From assembly GCA_937890005.1 (NCBI GenBank), contig CALBZA010000028.1:1-64000 (forward strand): a DNA stretch of 64,000 nt, in the 5' to 3' direction. The notes beneath the pieces are model-generated. The model did no database searches, was not told where the DNA came from, and saw only the letters and a list, made by a program, of their open reading frames with translations. The translations under genes and the position numbers were made by a program. This DNA is from an uncultured Verrucomicrobia subdivision 3 bacterium. Its GTDB lineage: Bacteria; Verrucomicrobiota; Verrucomicrobiia; Limisphaerales; DASXHY01. This document shows positions 40,701 through 47,869 of this stretch, piece by piece (position 1 is the stretch's first letter; every line of letters begins with the position of its first letter).

Positions 40701-41216
40701 GTCAACATGCTGACGATTCGAACAAAGATTCGTCCGGACGACACGTTCAAGACTCTGCTCGCACGGGTCCGCTCGAACACCGTCGATGCGTTCGCCAATG
40801 CCGATCTTCCGTTTGAGAAAGTGCAGGCGCTGGTGGAATCCTCCGGAGATCATCGCACACGCCTCTTTCAAACGTGGTTCGGGCCAATGGATTCGTTGGA
40901 GGCATTCTCAATGGCGGACCTTGCCGTGACGCCAAAACCGATTTTCCCGCCGGCGGCGCAGTTTGATCTCGCGTGCTTCGTTTCCGAACGGGCTTCAAAA
41001 ATCGCGCTCTATCTGGAGCACAAGATTGACGTCATCCCGCGCGAGATCGCCCTCGCAAAATTGAAACGGTTGACCTCTTTGCTCGGCCAGGTTTTGGATC
41101 GTCCGGATATTCGTGTAACCGAACTGGTACCTTCGATCGGAGTGGAAGTTTCCGGAACACCAACGGTGTCCAAGACGACGATGGCAGGTGTCGCAGAAGC
41201 CATTCATGTGAAGTAA
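37749..41216 (+). CDS. Adenylation-PCP-condensation protein, NRPS-like
   Basis: 1155 aa. Residues about 30-590 form an AMP-binding domain (A3 IQLSSGSTGVPK; GWFNTGDLGFIADGELYLTG; A10 Lys in PKTTSGKIQRTQLK), most like fatty acyl-AMP ligase or standalone NRPS loading domains. A carrier domain follows (LFELGGDSLRATQIASRI, phosphopantetheine Ser637) and then a condensation domain (about 690-1110). The C-domain HHxxxDG is HQIVTDA at H829-Q830-D834-A835, so the usual catalytic His is Gln. No thioesterase, second module or PPTase gene is near. Product unknown; possibly an acyl-amino-acid or inactive acyl-transfer partner (inference). Start ATG 37749. Confidence 0.85.
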   Translation: MEPTTIPTETATTSTTNRVAYAEGAPLPIDPSAPRTLTEALRHTAELHPRKGIHFFASADSSVFVTYPELLRRARSVLGGLQKTGVQPGSKVLLQIDSLDLHFAAFWGCLLGGIIPTTVAIAPTYSERNGVVDKLANTWNLLDSPLAITTQRLRKQIEQLENVASMNGFRTVVIEELLQNAPSNQLHAVAPDDIAFIQLSSGSTGVPKCIQERHSGIIAHIHSSAIFNGYTSDDVSVNWLPMDHVVPILTCHLKDTYLGCQQVHVTTSAVLNEPLLWLDLMAKFRVTHTWAPNFGFKLVADRLANVMGRRWDLSSIKFLMNAGEQVTMPVVREFLRAVAPFGVNESAMQPAFGMAEVCTCMTYANQFSLSTGARRYAKSSLNAQLVPMDSGSEDSVEFVSLGRVSPGVAIRIADSNNQVVPENHIGRLQIRGPVVTPGYYRNEDANRDAFVGDGWFNTGDLGFIADGELYLTGREKEMIIIRGAKFYCYEVEDVVNGISGVQPTFAAACGTGNSKTGTESLAIFFVPIESESAAQIVQTIRRTVTGSLGITPQFIVPLPREKFPKTTSGKIQRTQLKKLLEAGAFDEALRSQTETSNAAEQIEESEYSREIAAIWESVLGRKRLSRSAHLFELGGDSLRATQIASRIRERWQTDFPFHLLFDAAGTIDGMAKWLEENRQAGNADVPPPIHLHPRPAMLPLSNSQLRIWMADQISPGSTLYNIGRAFSIKGSLQFTALEKALQAIVRKHEILRTVYEFESMPVQKVLPEMPVPLPRHDLAHLIPAEQERVVANLLAIEIARPFDLSTGPMLRAKLIRCGDDNHVLMLTWHQIVTDAWSLGLFAKELSQAYANLVSDATANPLEPLTVQYADYASWQQRWLSDAALEKQIAYWKKELASPPAPLQLCATNAEIRSDESEVQEFKIENALFEKLRAFNTVKNTTSFMTLLAVYKILLAEWAGATDVSVGSPESGRRRFETETLQGCFVNMLTIRTKIRPDDTFKTLLARVRSNTVDAFANADLPFEKVQALVESSGDHRTRLFQTWFGPMDSLEAFSMADLAVTPKPIFPPAAQFDLACFVSERASKIALYLEHKIDVIPREIALAKLKRLTSLLGQVLDRPDIRVTELVPSIGVEVSGTPTVSKTTMAGVAEAIHVK

Positions 41217-41286
41217 GCCGGATCGCTACAAATTTCCGGAGCCTTTCCATTCGCCTCGATTCGTCCGCCACGGCAATGTCGTCGGC

Positions 41287-41769
41287 ATGAAAACGATGGT
41301 GTCTCAATCTGTTGGCAATCCCTTGGGCCAGCTGAAATGTCCTCATCACAATGTCACGCTGGCAATGCTGCATCACAAAAACGTGGTGATTCACCGATGC
41401 GGCGATTGCAAAGGAATCTGGATTTCGGGACAGACCGTTCGCGCAGTGCTTGGCTCACTGGAGGTTGGCTCGAATCAACAAGGGGCCGGAATGCTTTGCT
41501 GTCCGGACGATCGGCAGCCGCTGGTTGTGGTGCGGAAGAAAGGGGTAACCATCGACGTCTGCCTTGGATGCGGCGGCGTGTGGCTCGATCACGGTGAACT
41601 CGAACGTCTGATTCAATCGAAGAAACGCTCGAGCATCCTCGATTCTGCGATAGACGGAGTGGATTTGATCCCAAACCCGATCGATCTGGTTTCCAGTGCA
41701 GGCGATCTTGCGGGCGACGTGCTCGAATCTGTGTTCAGTGGAATCGGCGAGATATTTTCCGGTCTTTGA
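41287..41769 (+). CDS. Double TFIIB-type zinc-finger protein
   Basis: 160 aa with two zf-TFIIB-like CxxH/CxxC clusters: CPHHNVTLAMLHHKN then CGDCKGIW and CCPDDRQPL then CLGCGGVWLDHGELERL. The second is typical of the COG3809 family. The C-terminal 40 residues are acidic and Gly/Val-rich (VFSGIGEIFSGL). DNA-binding or regulatory role is inferred. It lies just after the NRPS-like gene and converges with the 41778-42650 gene (stops 8 bases apart). Confidence 0.8.
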   Translation: MKTMVSQSVGNPLGQLKCPHHNVTLAMLHHKNVVIHRCGDCKGIWISGQTVRAVLGSLEVGSNQQGAGMLCCPDDRQPLVVVRKKGVTIDVCLGCGGVWLDHGELERLIQSKKRSSILDSAIDGVDLIPNPIDLVSSAGDLAGDVLESVFSGIGEIFSGL

Positions 41770-41777
41770 CCGCAGCG

Positions 41778-42650
41778 TCATTCAGCGGCGGCACCGGACT
41801 TGAACGCGCTTTCCGGAAACAGAAACACTTCCCGCTTCTCGGAAACGGCAAGGACACCTTCCGGAACAAAGCAGCAGCCTTCAATCTGCCCTTCGCGGAA
41901 TTTCACAAACGCGGGTTTCACACGTCCAGCCTTGGCGACATCTCCATCGATCTGGAAAAGGTAGGCACCATTCTTCGCAGTCAGCGCAAGTCTCTGGCCG
42001 TCGGGAGAAATGTCGGCGGCCGTGACCGGAGACGTCACCGGAAGATCCGCTACGCGTTGTAATGTCTGGGCTCCGTTCGTTATCGAGAGATCGAACCGGT
42101 AAATGGAGGCGTGGGCGTTCTTGAAAACCTTTGAGACGACGTAGCCGGAATCCTTCCAGATGAACAGGCTTTCGCAGTCGAACGGTTCATTTGGAAACTT
42201 CAAATACCAGGAGCGGTTCACTTTGATACGGCCGGAGGTTTCGCCGGGTTTCGGTTCCGGAAAACGATGCACCGCCAGCTCATCCCGCGCAGCGTTGTTG
42301 TTTCCGATGTCGGCGAGATAAAGATTTCCACTATCGTCGCGCGCAATGTCCTCCCAATCCAACACCGGGACACCATCGATCGTGAACTGACCGAGGTTCG
42401 ATCCCTGTCGATCGATGGCAAAGAGAATCGGGCTGCGTCCGTCGTTGTGCGTCCAGAACAGGTTGGGCGCGATGCTGGACAGCACGACACCCGAACTTTC
42501 GATCAGTCCCCGCGCGGTCATCGTTCCGATTTGAGTCACCTGTGCCGCGCCGGCGCGATTGGCTTTGGGAGCCGCTTCCGTTTTTGACAGCGCGAACAGA
42601 AGGATGAATCCGAGGATGGCCAGACGTCGGGCGCGACTGAACACATGCAC
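41778..42650 (-). CDS. Secreted protein with propeller-like repeats, 290 aa
   Basis: A hydrophobic leader (RRLAILGFILLFALSKTEA) is followed by four to six beta-propeller-like strands: LIESSGVVLSSIAPNLFWTH, LYLADIGNNNAARDELAVHR, FLSITNGAQ-like and LAVSEKREVFLFPES. This resembles periplasmic quinoprotein/phytase-like propellers. The true start is unclear: GTG 42650 or GTG 42644 fit the signal peptide; the ORF continues upstream to 42980 over a low-complexity repeat. Function unknown. Confidence 0.62.
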   Translation of the reverse strand: MHVFSRARRLAILGFILLFALSKTEAAPKANRAGAAQVTQIGTMTARGLIESSGVVLSSIAPNLFWTHNDGRSPILFAIDRQGSNLGQFTIDGVPVLDWEDIARDDSGNLYLADIGNNNAARDELAVHRFPEPKPGETSGRIKVNRSWYLKFPNEPFDCESLFIWKDSGYVVSKVFKNAHASIYRFDLSITNGAQTLQRVADLPVTSPVTAADISPDGQRLALTAKNGAYLFQIDGDVAKAGRVKPAFVKFREGQIEGCCFVPEGVLAVSEKREVFLFPESAFKSGAAAE

Positions 42651-42654
42651 CAGA

Positions 42655-42840
42655 ATTGAGAAAGCATTCAGCGAAGCGAGGTGCTCGCATCCTCCTCTCT
42701 TCCGAGCGAATGCCGGAGGAGAGGGCCGGGAAGAGGAGGTTTTCGGCTCAGAATCCCATCTCCCTAACTTTCTCCCCGCGCTTCGCTGCGGGGCGAAGGA
42801 ATATTTCATGATGCCGGCGTCCAGTTGCGCCCTCAGGCGT
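42655..42840. repeat. Dispersed repeat, copy 1
   Basis: Shares CCCGCGCTTCGCTGCGGGG and the following AT-rich ATTTCATG... GTTGCG pattern with 62236-62330. It has the internal inverted repeat CCCCGCGCTTCGCTGCGGGG. It overlaps the upstream frame of the gene that starts near 42650. Confidence 0.6.
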
Positions 42841-43083
42841 TTCAATCCGCCGGTAGATGTTGCTCTTGCTTTCATTTCACGTTGCATTTGTGCCGCAGTT
42901 GCTGGGTATTCGGCGGCAGTCACTGTATCAGACGTCCCGACCGTCAGAAAGGTCACTGTTTGTCTGCCCAATTTCTGCAAAGCATTTGTCCAAAAAACGC
43001 CTGTAGCTCGAGATCGTGGAATCCGAAAAAGAACGGTGAGTTTTGACAGTCAGTTCTTCCGCAGAGAGCAGGAAAACTTCGGC

Positions 43084-43224
43084 ATGAACCTCCCACGGCA
43101 ATGTGCATGGGTTCGTTGTCGTGGTTATCGCTGCCTCGCATTTCGCGATAAAGACAACAAGTGGCGCGGTTTTTACGACAACACGCTGTTGCCCGAACCG
43201 GTGGAAGTCCTCCAGACAATCTGA
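43084..43224 (+). CDS. Small conserved-looking protein, 46 aa
   Basis: MNLPRQCAWVRCRGYRCLAF followed by RDKDNKWRGFYDNTLLPEPVE. The CRGYRCLAFRDKDNKWRGFY core with W, Y and Cys looks like a small single-domain family seen across Verrucomicrobia (from memory). Converges with the pyrophosphatase gene (stop 43224, next gene stop 43238). An AGGA site lies about 12 bases upstream. Function unknown. Confidence 0.55.
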   Translation: MNLPRQCAWVRCRGYRCLAFRDKDNKWRGFYDNTLLPEPVEVLQTI

Positions 43225-43237
43225 GAACTGAGGCCGT

Positions 43238-44902
43238 TTATTTCACGGTTCCCGCCGCTGCCTGACGCAGGCAATGGGTAAGGTAAGGCAGCAACTGCTT
43301 CTTCCGCGACACCACATCCCGCAGTTCGAAAATGCCAGGCTCGATCCTCGGATAATCGATGCGGTCGGTGAATGCTTCGTCGCCCACCGCCAGCAGCAGT
43401 GAATTCTGCGTGGTGACGTCCGTGATCAGAAGCGCCGAAAAATAATAGGAGCGTTGGTTGCGATAATTCTCCAGCGCCTGGAGCAACTCGTCCTTGCGCT
43501 TCCAGAACTGATCGAATCCGACCTCCTCGATCTGTGCGACGCTGAACAGCACATTGTTTTCGCGATACTCCTTGCAATCGGTGGTAATGGCCTGCGGCGC
43601 GGGTTTGAGCGTCAGGAGCGAGCCGGACGCAAAGAGTTTCTCCGTAAATTCCCGGGCGTTCACGCCGGCCAGCGTCTCGAGTTTCTTCAAAACTTCGCCG
43701 TCGCGCGGTGTGGTCGTGGGTGAAGTCAGGTTCAATGTGTCCGACACCAGTCCCGCCAAAAGCAGCCCGGCAATGTGGCGCGGCAGTTCGACGCCATACC
43801 GGAAAAAACAATCCGCAACGATCGTGCTTGTCGATCCCACCGGTTCGTTCCGGAAAAGAATCGGCTGCTGTGTGGTCAAAGCGCCGATTCGATGATGATC
43901 GATAATCTCTACGATCTCGACTTCGTCCGCACCCTGAACCGCCTGCGACAGTTCATTGTGATCGACCAAAATCAGTTTGCGGGAAACGGTCTTGAGAAAA
44001 TCAGTTTTGGAAAGAATTCCAATCGTCAGTCCATCCGCATCGAGCACAGGGAAAATCTGGTGTCCGGATGAAGTGGCCTGTTCTCGGACCGCTGCCAGCG
44101 GGGCATGTTCGCGGAAACAGACGAATTCCTCGTTCAATACATGCCTCACCGCGACGGACGCACGGGCCAGGGCGGCTGTGGTTGCGGTGTCATGCGGCGA
44201 GGTGATGATGCTGACTCGTTTGCGGCGCGCCGCCTCGACCAGACGCTTCTCCACCTTCAATCCGCCAGTGACGATGACCAGGCGCACACCTTCGCGAATG
44301 GCTGTTTCCTGAATGTCCTGACGGTCACCAACCACGACGATCAGTTTTTCCCGCAGAAAGGTTTCCAGTCGTTCGGCGAAGGATTCCACACTCATCGCGC
44401 CGATGAACATGATCAGATCCTCTTCGCGGTCCGTTTCGAAACCGACGAGCATTTCGCCCTGGAGTGTTGACGTAAGACTGTCGAGCGAACACAGCACGCG
44501 TCGGGAATCGACAAGCCGGTTGCCTGCGGGAAAGAGAAACTTGCTCAACTTGAACAACGACAGCAGGCCGCGGCATCGTCGCTCGGCATCCAGCACGGGC
44601 AGAATGCGAATGCTTCGTTCGTCCATCAACTGCAACGCCTCCGCTGCTGTGGCTTCAGGCATCACGCTCATGATGCGCCGCTGCATGACATCCAGCACCT
44701 TTGGCGCGACATCGGCAACGAAGCGAGGCGCGGGCACGCCGAATGTGTTCAGGACAAAATCGATGCGGTCGTTCGTATCGCCGCATCGGGCCGCAACGGC
44801 TTCCGGCGTTCCGGTTCGCCGCTTGAATTCGGCGTAACCGATCGCGGAACAAATCGCGTCCGTATCGGGATTTCTATGGCCGATGACCAGAATCTCGTTC
44901 AT
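43238..44902 (-). CDS. Family II inorganic pyrophosphatase with CBS-DRTGG
   Basis: 554 aa. The N-terminal DHH domain (VIGHRNPDTDAICSAIGYA) binds manganese, followed by a regulatory insert of two CBS motifs (RIMSVMPEATAAEALQLM and GILSKTDFLKTVSRK) around a DRTGG domain (FAERLETFLREKLIVVVGD), then EIIDHHRIGAL and the DHHA2 domain (GLVSDTLNLTSPTTT). The insert binds adenine nucleotides in clostridial and Moorella homologues and tunes activity. Start ATG 44902. It diverges from nadA, sharing the 44.9-45.06 kb promoter region. Confidence 0.9.
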   Translation of the reverse strand: MNEILVIGHRNPDTDAICSAIGYAEFKRRTGTPEAVAARCGDTNDRIDFVLNTFGVPAPRFVADVAPKVLDVMQRRIMSVMPEATAAEALQLMDERSIRILPVLDAERRCRGLLSLFKLSKFLFPAGNRLVDSRRVLCSLDSLTSTLQGEMLVGFETDREEDLIMFIGAMSVESFAERLETFLREKLIVVVGDRQDIQETAIREGVRLVIVTGGLKVEKRLVEAARRKRVSIITSPHDTATTAALARASVAVRHVLNEEFVCFREHAPLAAVREQATSSGHQIFPVLDADGLTIGILSKTDFLKTVSRKLILVDHNELSQAVQGADEVEIVEIIDHHRIGALTTQQPILFRNEPVGSTSTIVADCFFRYGVELPRHIAGLLLAGLVSDTLNLTSPTTTPRDGEVLKKLETLAGVNAREFTEKLFASGSLLTLKPAPQAITTDCKEYRENNVLFSVAQIEEVGFDQFWKRKDELLQALENYRNQRSYYFSALLITDVTTQNSLLLAVGDEAFTDRIDYPRIEPGIFELRDVVSRKKQLLPYLTHCLRQAAAGTVK

Positions 44903-45058
44903 GGGTGCGGCGCGAAGCTAAACGTGAGCATTCACGACGGCAAGCCAAACGGCCTCCGAAAAAGCCCTCATCGAGCATCGGGTCTTGTCCCCGTGGCACA
45001 TCGTCGGCGATCCGCGGATCAATTGACCTCCACTCTCTTCGGCAGTAGGCTTTTTCGC

Positions 45059-46084
45059 GTGATCAACACGACAGAAATTCAGCCGATCGGTCCCGAATCA
45101 CTCCAGCTCCGGCAGGCCATGCCCCGCTCGCAGGCGGAACCGCTTGCGCAAGAGATCCTCGACCTCAAGCGGCGGCTCAATGCGGTGATCCTGGCACACA
45201 ATTACCAGGTGCCGGAAATCCAGGATGTCGCGGATTTCGTCGGCGATTCGCTTGGCCTCGCGCAACAGGCGGCGAAGACGGACGCGGACGTGATCGTGTT
45301 CTGCGGGGTTCATTTCATGGCTGAAACGGCGAAGATTCTGAACCCAAACAAAATCGTCGTGCTGCCCGACAAAGACGCCGGTTGTTCGCTGGAAGAAAGC
45401 TGTCCGGCGGACAAGCTTGCGGAGCTTCAGAAGACAAATCCGAATTTCTGGACGATCGCCTACATCAATTGCAGCGCTGCAGTGAAGGCGCTCTGCGATG
45501 TGATCGTCACCAGCGGCAACGCGGAAAAGATCGTCAACGCCGCGCCAAAGGATCGCGATCTCCTGTTCGTTCCCGACGAAAACCTCGGGCAATGGGTGAT
45601 GGAAAAGACAGGCCGGCCAATGACGTTGTGGAAGGGAAATTGTTACGCGCACGTTGAGTTCCGTCGCGACAGCCTGCTGCAACTGAAGCAGCAGTTTCCT
45701 GACGCGAAAGTCATCGTTCATCCGGAAAGCCTTCGCGAGGTGCGCGATCTGGCTGACGCTGTCTGCTCGACCGAGAAGATGATCACGTTTTGCAAAACCG
45801 ATTCGGCGAAAAAGTACGTGATTGTCACAGAGTCGGGAATCATTCACCGGATGCAGAAGGAATGCCCGGACAAACAGTTCATCTGCACGCCGACGTTCAA
45901 CGTCATGCAGCTGCCATCGGACAACTGCCGTTGCAGCGAATGCAAATACATGAAGATGAACACGCTTACCAAATTGCGTGACTGCATGAAGAATCTCGCG
46001 CCGAGAATTGAACTGCCGCCGGAAATTCTGAAGCGGGCGCGACTCCCGATTGAACGGATGCTGGAAATTTCAGCGAGGCCGTGA
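45059..46084 (+). CDS. nadA: Quinolinate synthase A
   Basis: 341 aa. It makes quinolinate from iminoaspartate and dihydroxyacetone phosphate, a step of NAD synthesis. Conserved cysteines for the [4Fe-4S] cluster lie in AYINCSAAVKA, WKGNCYAHVEF and PSDNCRCSECKYMKMNT; the substrate-binding YQVPEIQDVADFVGDSLGLA is present. Start GTG 45059 with an AGTAGG-like site just upstream; a longer frame to 44876 would overlap the divergent gene. Confidence 0.95.
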   Translation: MINTTEIQPIGPESLQLRQAMPRSQAEPLAQEILDLKRRLNAVILAHNYQVPEIQDVADFVGDSLGLAQQAAKTDADVIVFCGVHFMAETAKILNPNKIVVLPDKDAGCSLEESCPADKLAELQKTNPNFWTIAYINCSAAVKALCDVIVTSGNAEKIVNAAPKDRDLLFVPDENLGQWVMEKTGRPMTLWKGNCYAHVEFRRDSLLQLKQQFPDAKVIVHPESLREVRDLADAVCSTEKMITFCKTDSAKKYVIVTESGIIHRMQKECPDKQFICTPTFNVMQLPSDNCRCSECKYMKMNTLTKLRDCMKNLAPRIELPPEILKRARLPIERMLEISARP

Positions 46085-46132
46085 TCCGGCTGCTGGGAAT
46101 TTCATATTGGCAGTTCCGGCAAATGCACCGGT

Positions 46133-46585
46133 TCACTTCTGGCAATCGGGGCAGATGCCGAAGAATTCCAGCCTGTGAGTTACCGCTTTGAAGCCGTTGC
46201 GCGCGGCGATTTTTTCCTCCAGCTCGCCCATCACACATTCCTCGATCTCAACCACACCTGAACAGCGCGTGCAGATGAGATGATGGTGATGGCCGTCATC
46301 GCCCTCCTCGATCAGTTCGAACCTGGCGACGCCGTCTCCCAGATCAAAGCGCTTCACCATGCCTGATTTTTCCAGCAGATGCATCAGGCGGTAAACCGTG
46401 GCCAGGTCTCCCCCGCCCTGTGGCAGCGCAGAGTGAATCTCCTTGTTCGACATCGGATGCGGATGCTGGCGGAGAATCTCCAGAATGGCCTGGCGCGGAC
46501 CCGTCAGTTTGCGGGAATTCCGTCTCAACCGTTCCGCCAGTCGCGGCATGTCGGATTTGGGACTTGAATGTCGATGCGAATGCAT
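46133..46585 (-). CDS. Fur-family metalloregulator, Zur candidate
   Basis: 150 aa. A winged-helix start (LTGPRQAILEILRQHPHPMS) and the sensing region HHHHLICTRCSGVVEIEE followed by the C-terminal GICPDC pair give two CxxC structural zinc sites and several His. Its Zur assignment comes from context: immediately downstream of the ZIP importer gene, 5 bases after that stop, and near a perfect Fur-type operator. PerR or Fur remain possible. Start ATG 46585; TTG 46594 upstream overlaps the ZIP stop. Likely regulates the ZIP gene and perhaps genes for zinc-sparing proteins. Confidence 0.82.
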   Translation of the reverse strand: MHSHRHSSPKSDMPRLAERLRRNSRKLTGPRQAILEILRQHPHPMSNKEIHSALPQGGGDLATVYRLMHLLEKSGMVKRFDLGDGVARFELIEEGDDGHHHHLICTRCSGVVEIEECVMGELEEKIAARNGFKAVTHRLEFFGICPDCQK

Positions 46586-46590
46586 GGCGA

Positions 46591-47334
46591 TCAATGCAGG
46601 AAGACCGCCCCGACGCCAAGGGCTGTTCCAATGATGATGGCGATCAGCTTCCCGCGATGGATCTTATGCGCATCGCCGCTTTCGAACAGGATGGTCGTCG
46701 AAATGTGCATGAAGATTCCAATGACAATCGCCATCAGCTCCCGCGAATGTTCCGCAAGCCAGTGGAAATGGCCACTGAGGAACATTCCTGCCGGTGCCAT
46801 TGCGGCAAACACCGCGAGCACGCCAAGCGCCTGGTTCCTGCGCATTCCCCAATGCAGCAGCATTCCGAGCAACGCGATGGAAACGGGATAATTGTGAACC
46901 ACGATGCTGAGCAGCAGGAGATGCCGGGACTGGGAATCGTAGGTGGTCTCCGGATTTCCAAGCGCCAGCGCTTCGACAAAAGCATGAATGCACAGCCCGC
47001 CAATCACGCCATACGGCGCGTGCCCGTGCAGATGATGAGAATGTCCGTGCTCGATTCCCATTGAGATGAAATCGAGCGCAAGCTGGATGAAAAATCCGCC
47101 CAGCATCAGTCCGCCCAGCAGCAACGCGGAACTGGCCATGCCCCCTTCTCCGTGGTCGTGGCCATGACCGTGGTCGTGATAAAGCTCAGGCAGGAGATGC
47201 AGCAGGGTCAGGCTCAGAAGGAACGCACCCGTGAATGAATTCAAGACCTTTACATGTCTCGGTTCGTGGAGACGAAAGGCCAGAACCGTCACCGCACCGA
47301 GAATAATGCTCGAAAGGAGAATCAGGTAGTCCAT
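46591..47334 (-). CDS. ZIP-family metal transporter
   Basis: 247 aa, about eight membrane segments. His-rich loops (LYHDHGHGHDHGEGG and GIEHGHSHHLHGHAP) and the transport helix signature IGGLCIHAFVEALALG mark ZIP. It probably imports zinc (or another divalent metal). ATG 47334 lies about 30 bases from the Fur-type operator at 47357-47385, and the fur-like gene follows in the same operon, making a self-contained zinc uptake switch. Confidence 0.88.
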   Translation of the reverse strand: MDYLILLSSIILGAVTVLAFRLHEPRHVKVLNSFTGAFLLSLTLLHLLPELYHDHGHGHDHGEGGMASSALLLGGLMLGGFFIQLALDFISMGIEHGHSHHLHGHAPYGVIGGLCIHAFVEALALGNPETTYDSQSRHLLLLSIVVHNYPVSIALLGMLLHWGMRRNQALGVLAVFAAMAPAGMFLSGHFHWLAEHSRELMAIVIGIFMHISTTILFESGDAHKIHRGKLIAIIIGTALGVGAVFLH

Positions 47335-47356
47335 GACTGATGTCGCCGAAAGTTTG

Positions 47357-47385
47357 AACGAACTGCAAATCATTTGCAGTTCGTT
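47357..47385. promoter_or_regulatory. Fur/Zur-type operator, perfect 29-bp palindrome
   Basis: 14-bp arms around one central base, with the core TGCAAATCATTTGCA (47364-47378) in the 7-1-7 layout of Fur/Zur boxes. It lies 23-51 bases upstream of the ZIP start on the minus strand. Its position downstream of the rpsR stop and terminator means it controls the ZIP-fur operon, not rpsR. Confidence 0.85.
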
Positions 47386-47423
47386 TGCAAAAGGAAACCC
47401 CGCAGCCGGAAGTGGCGGCGGGG
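47386..47423 (-). terminator. Terminator after the S18 gene
   Basis: CCCCGC/GCGGGG stem (47418-47423 and 47398-47403) with T-rich TTTCCTTTT after it, located directly after the rpsR stop. Confidence 0.7.
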
Positions 47424-47429
47424 CGAAAG

Positions 47430-47690
47430 CTACTTCATCAACAGCATCTGCCGGGCGCGCTTGATCGCCTGGTTCAGACGGCGCTGATAATGCGCGGGAA
47501 GTCCGGTGTACTTGCGGGGAAGAATCCGGCCCTGGTCCGTCACGAACTGGCGGAGCAGATTGACGTTCTTGTAATCGAGCGAATCGACCGTGAAATCAAT
47601 CTTCGGCTTCGGCCGCGGGGTGCGGACTTCTGAAAGCGAACGGCGGCCGCCGCGTTTGTCGGATTTGTCTGTATGAGTTTTGCGTGGCAT
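47430..47690 (-). CDS. rpsR: Ribosomal protein S18, cysteine-free form
   Basis: 86 aa. The core LDYKNVNLLRQFVTDQGRIL and LPRKYTGLPAHYQRRLNQAIKRARQMLL is S18. The zinc-liganding positions of C+ forms (for example YFC) are absent; the protein has no Cys. It binds 16S rRNA in the 30S platform. Spacing to rpmG is 5 bases, so dksA-rpmG-rpsR form one operon. C- forms are often induced under zinc starvation, but a C- S18 could also be the only copy in this genome. Confidence 0.9.
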   Translation of the reverse strand: MPRKTHTDKSDKRGGRRSLSEVRTPRPKPKIDFTVDSLDYKNVNLLRQFVTDQGRILPRKYTGLPAHYQRRLNQAIKRARQMLLMK

Positions 47691-47695
47691 AGACG

Positions 47696-47863
47696 TTATT
47701 TGATTTCGCGGTGCAGGGTGTGCCGACGCAGTGCCGGATTGTACTTCTTGATCTCCAGCTTCTCAGTCTGCAGCTTCTTGTTCCGCGTCGTGGTGTAGCG
47801 GGAAGGAGACTTGCCTTCCTTCCGGGCTTCCGTGCATTCGATGGTGATAATTTCCCGTGGCAT
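47696..47863 (-). CDS. rpmG: Ribosomal protein L33, C- form
   Basis: 55 aa: PREIITIECTEARKEGKSPS then RYTTTRNKKLQTEKLEIKKY and NPALRRHTLHREIK. Three of four zinc cysteines of the C+ form are missing (only Cys10 remains); C2, C3 and C4 positions are Ala, Asn and Leu. L33 sits in the 50S E-site region. Start ATG 47863, seven bases from the DksA stop. Likely part of the zinc-sparing set. Confidence 0.88.
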   Translation of the reverse strand: MPREIITIECTEARKEGKSPSRYTTTRNKKLQTEKLEIKKYNPALRRHTLHREIK

Positions 47864-47869
47864 AAAAAT

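Noticed and set aside
42559..43080. Plus-strand frame running into the 46-aa gene
   Set aside because: The upstream part is read across the dispersed repeat; the ATG at 43084 fits better.
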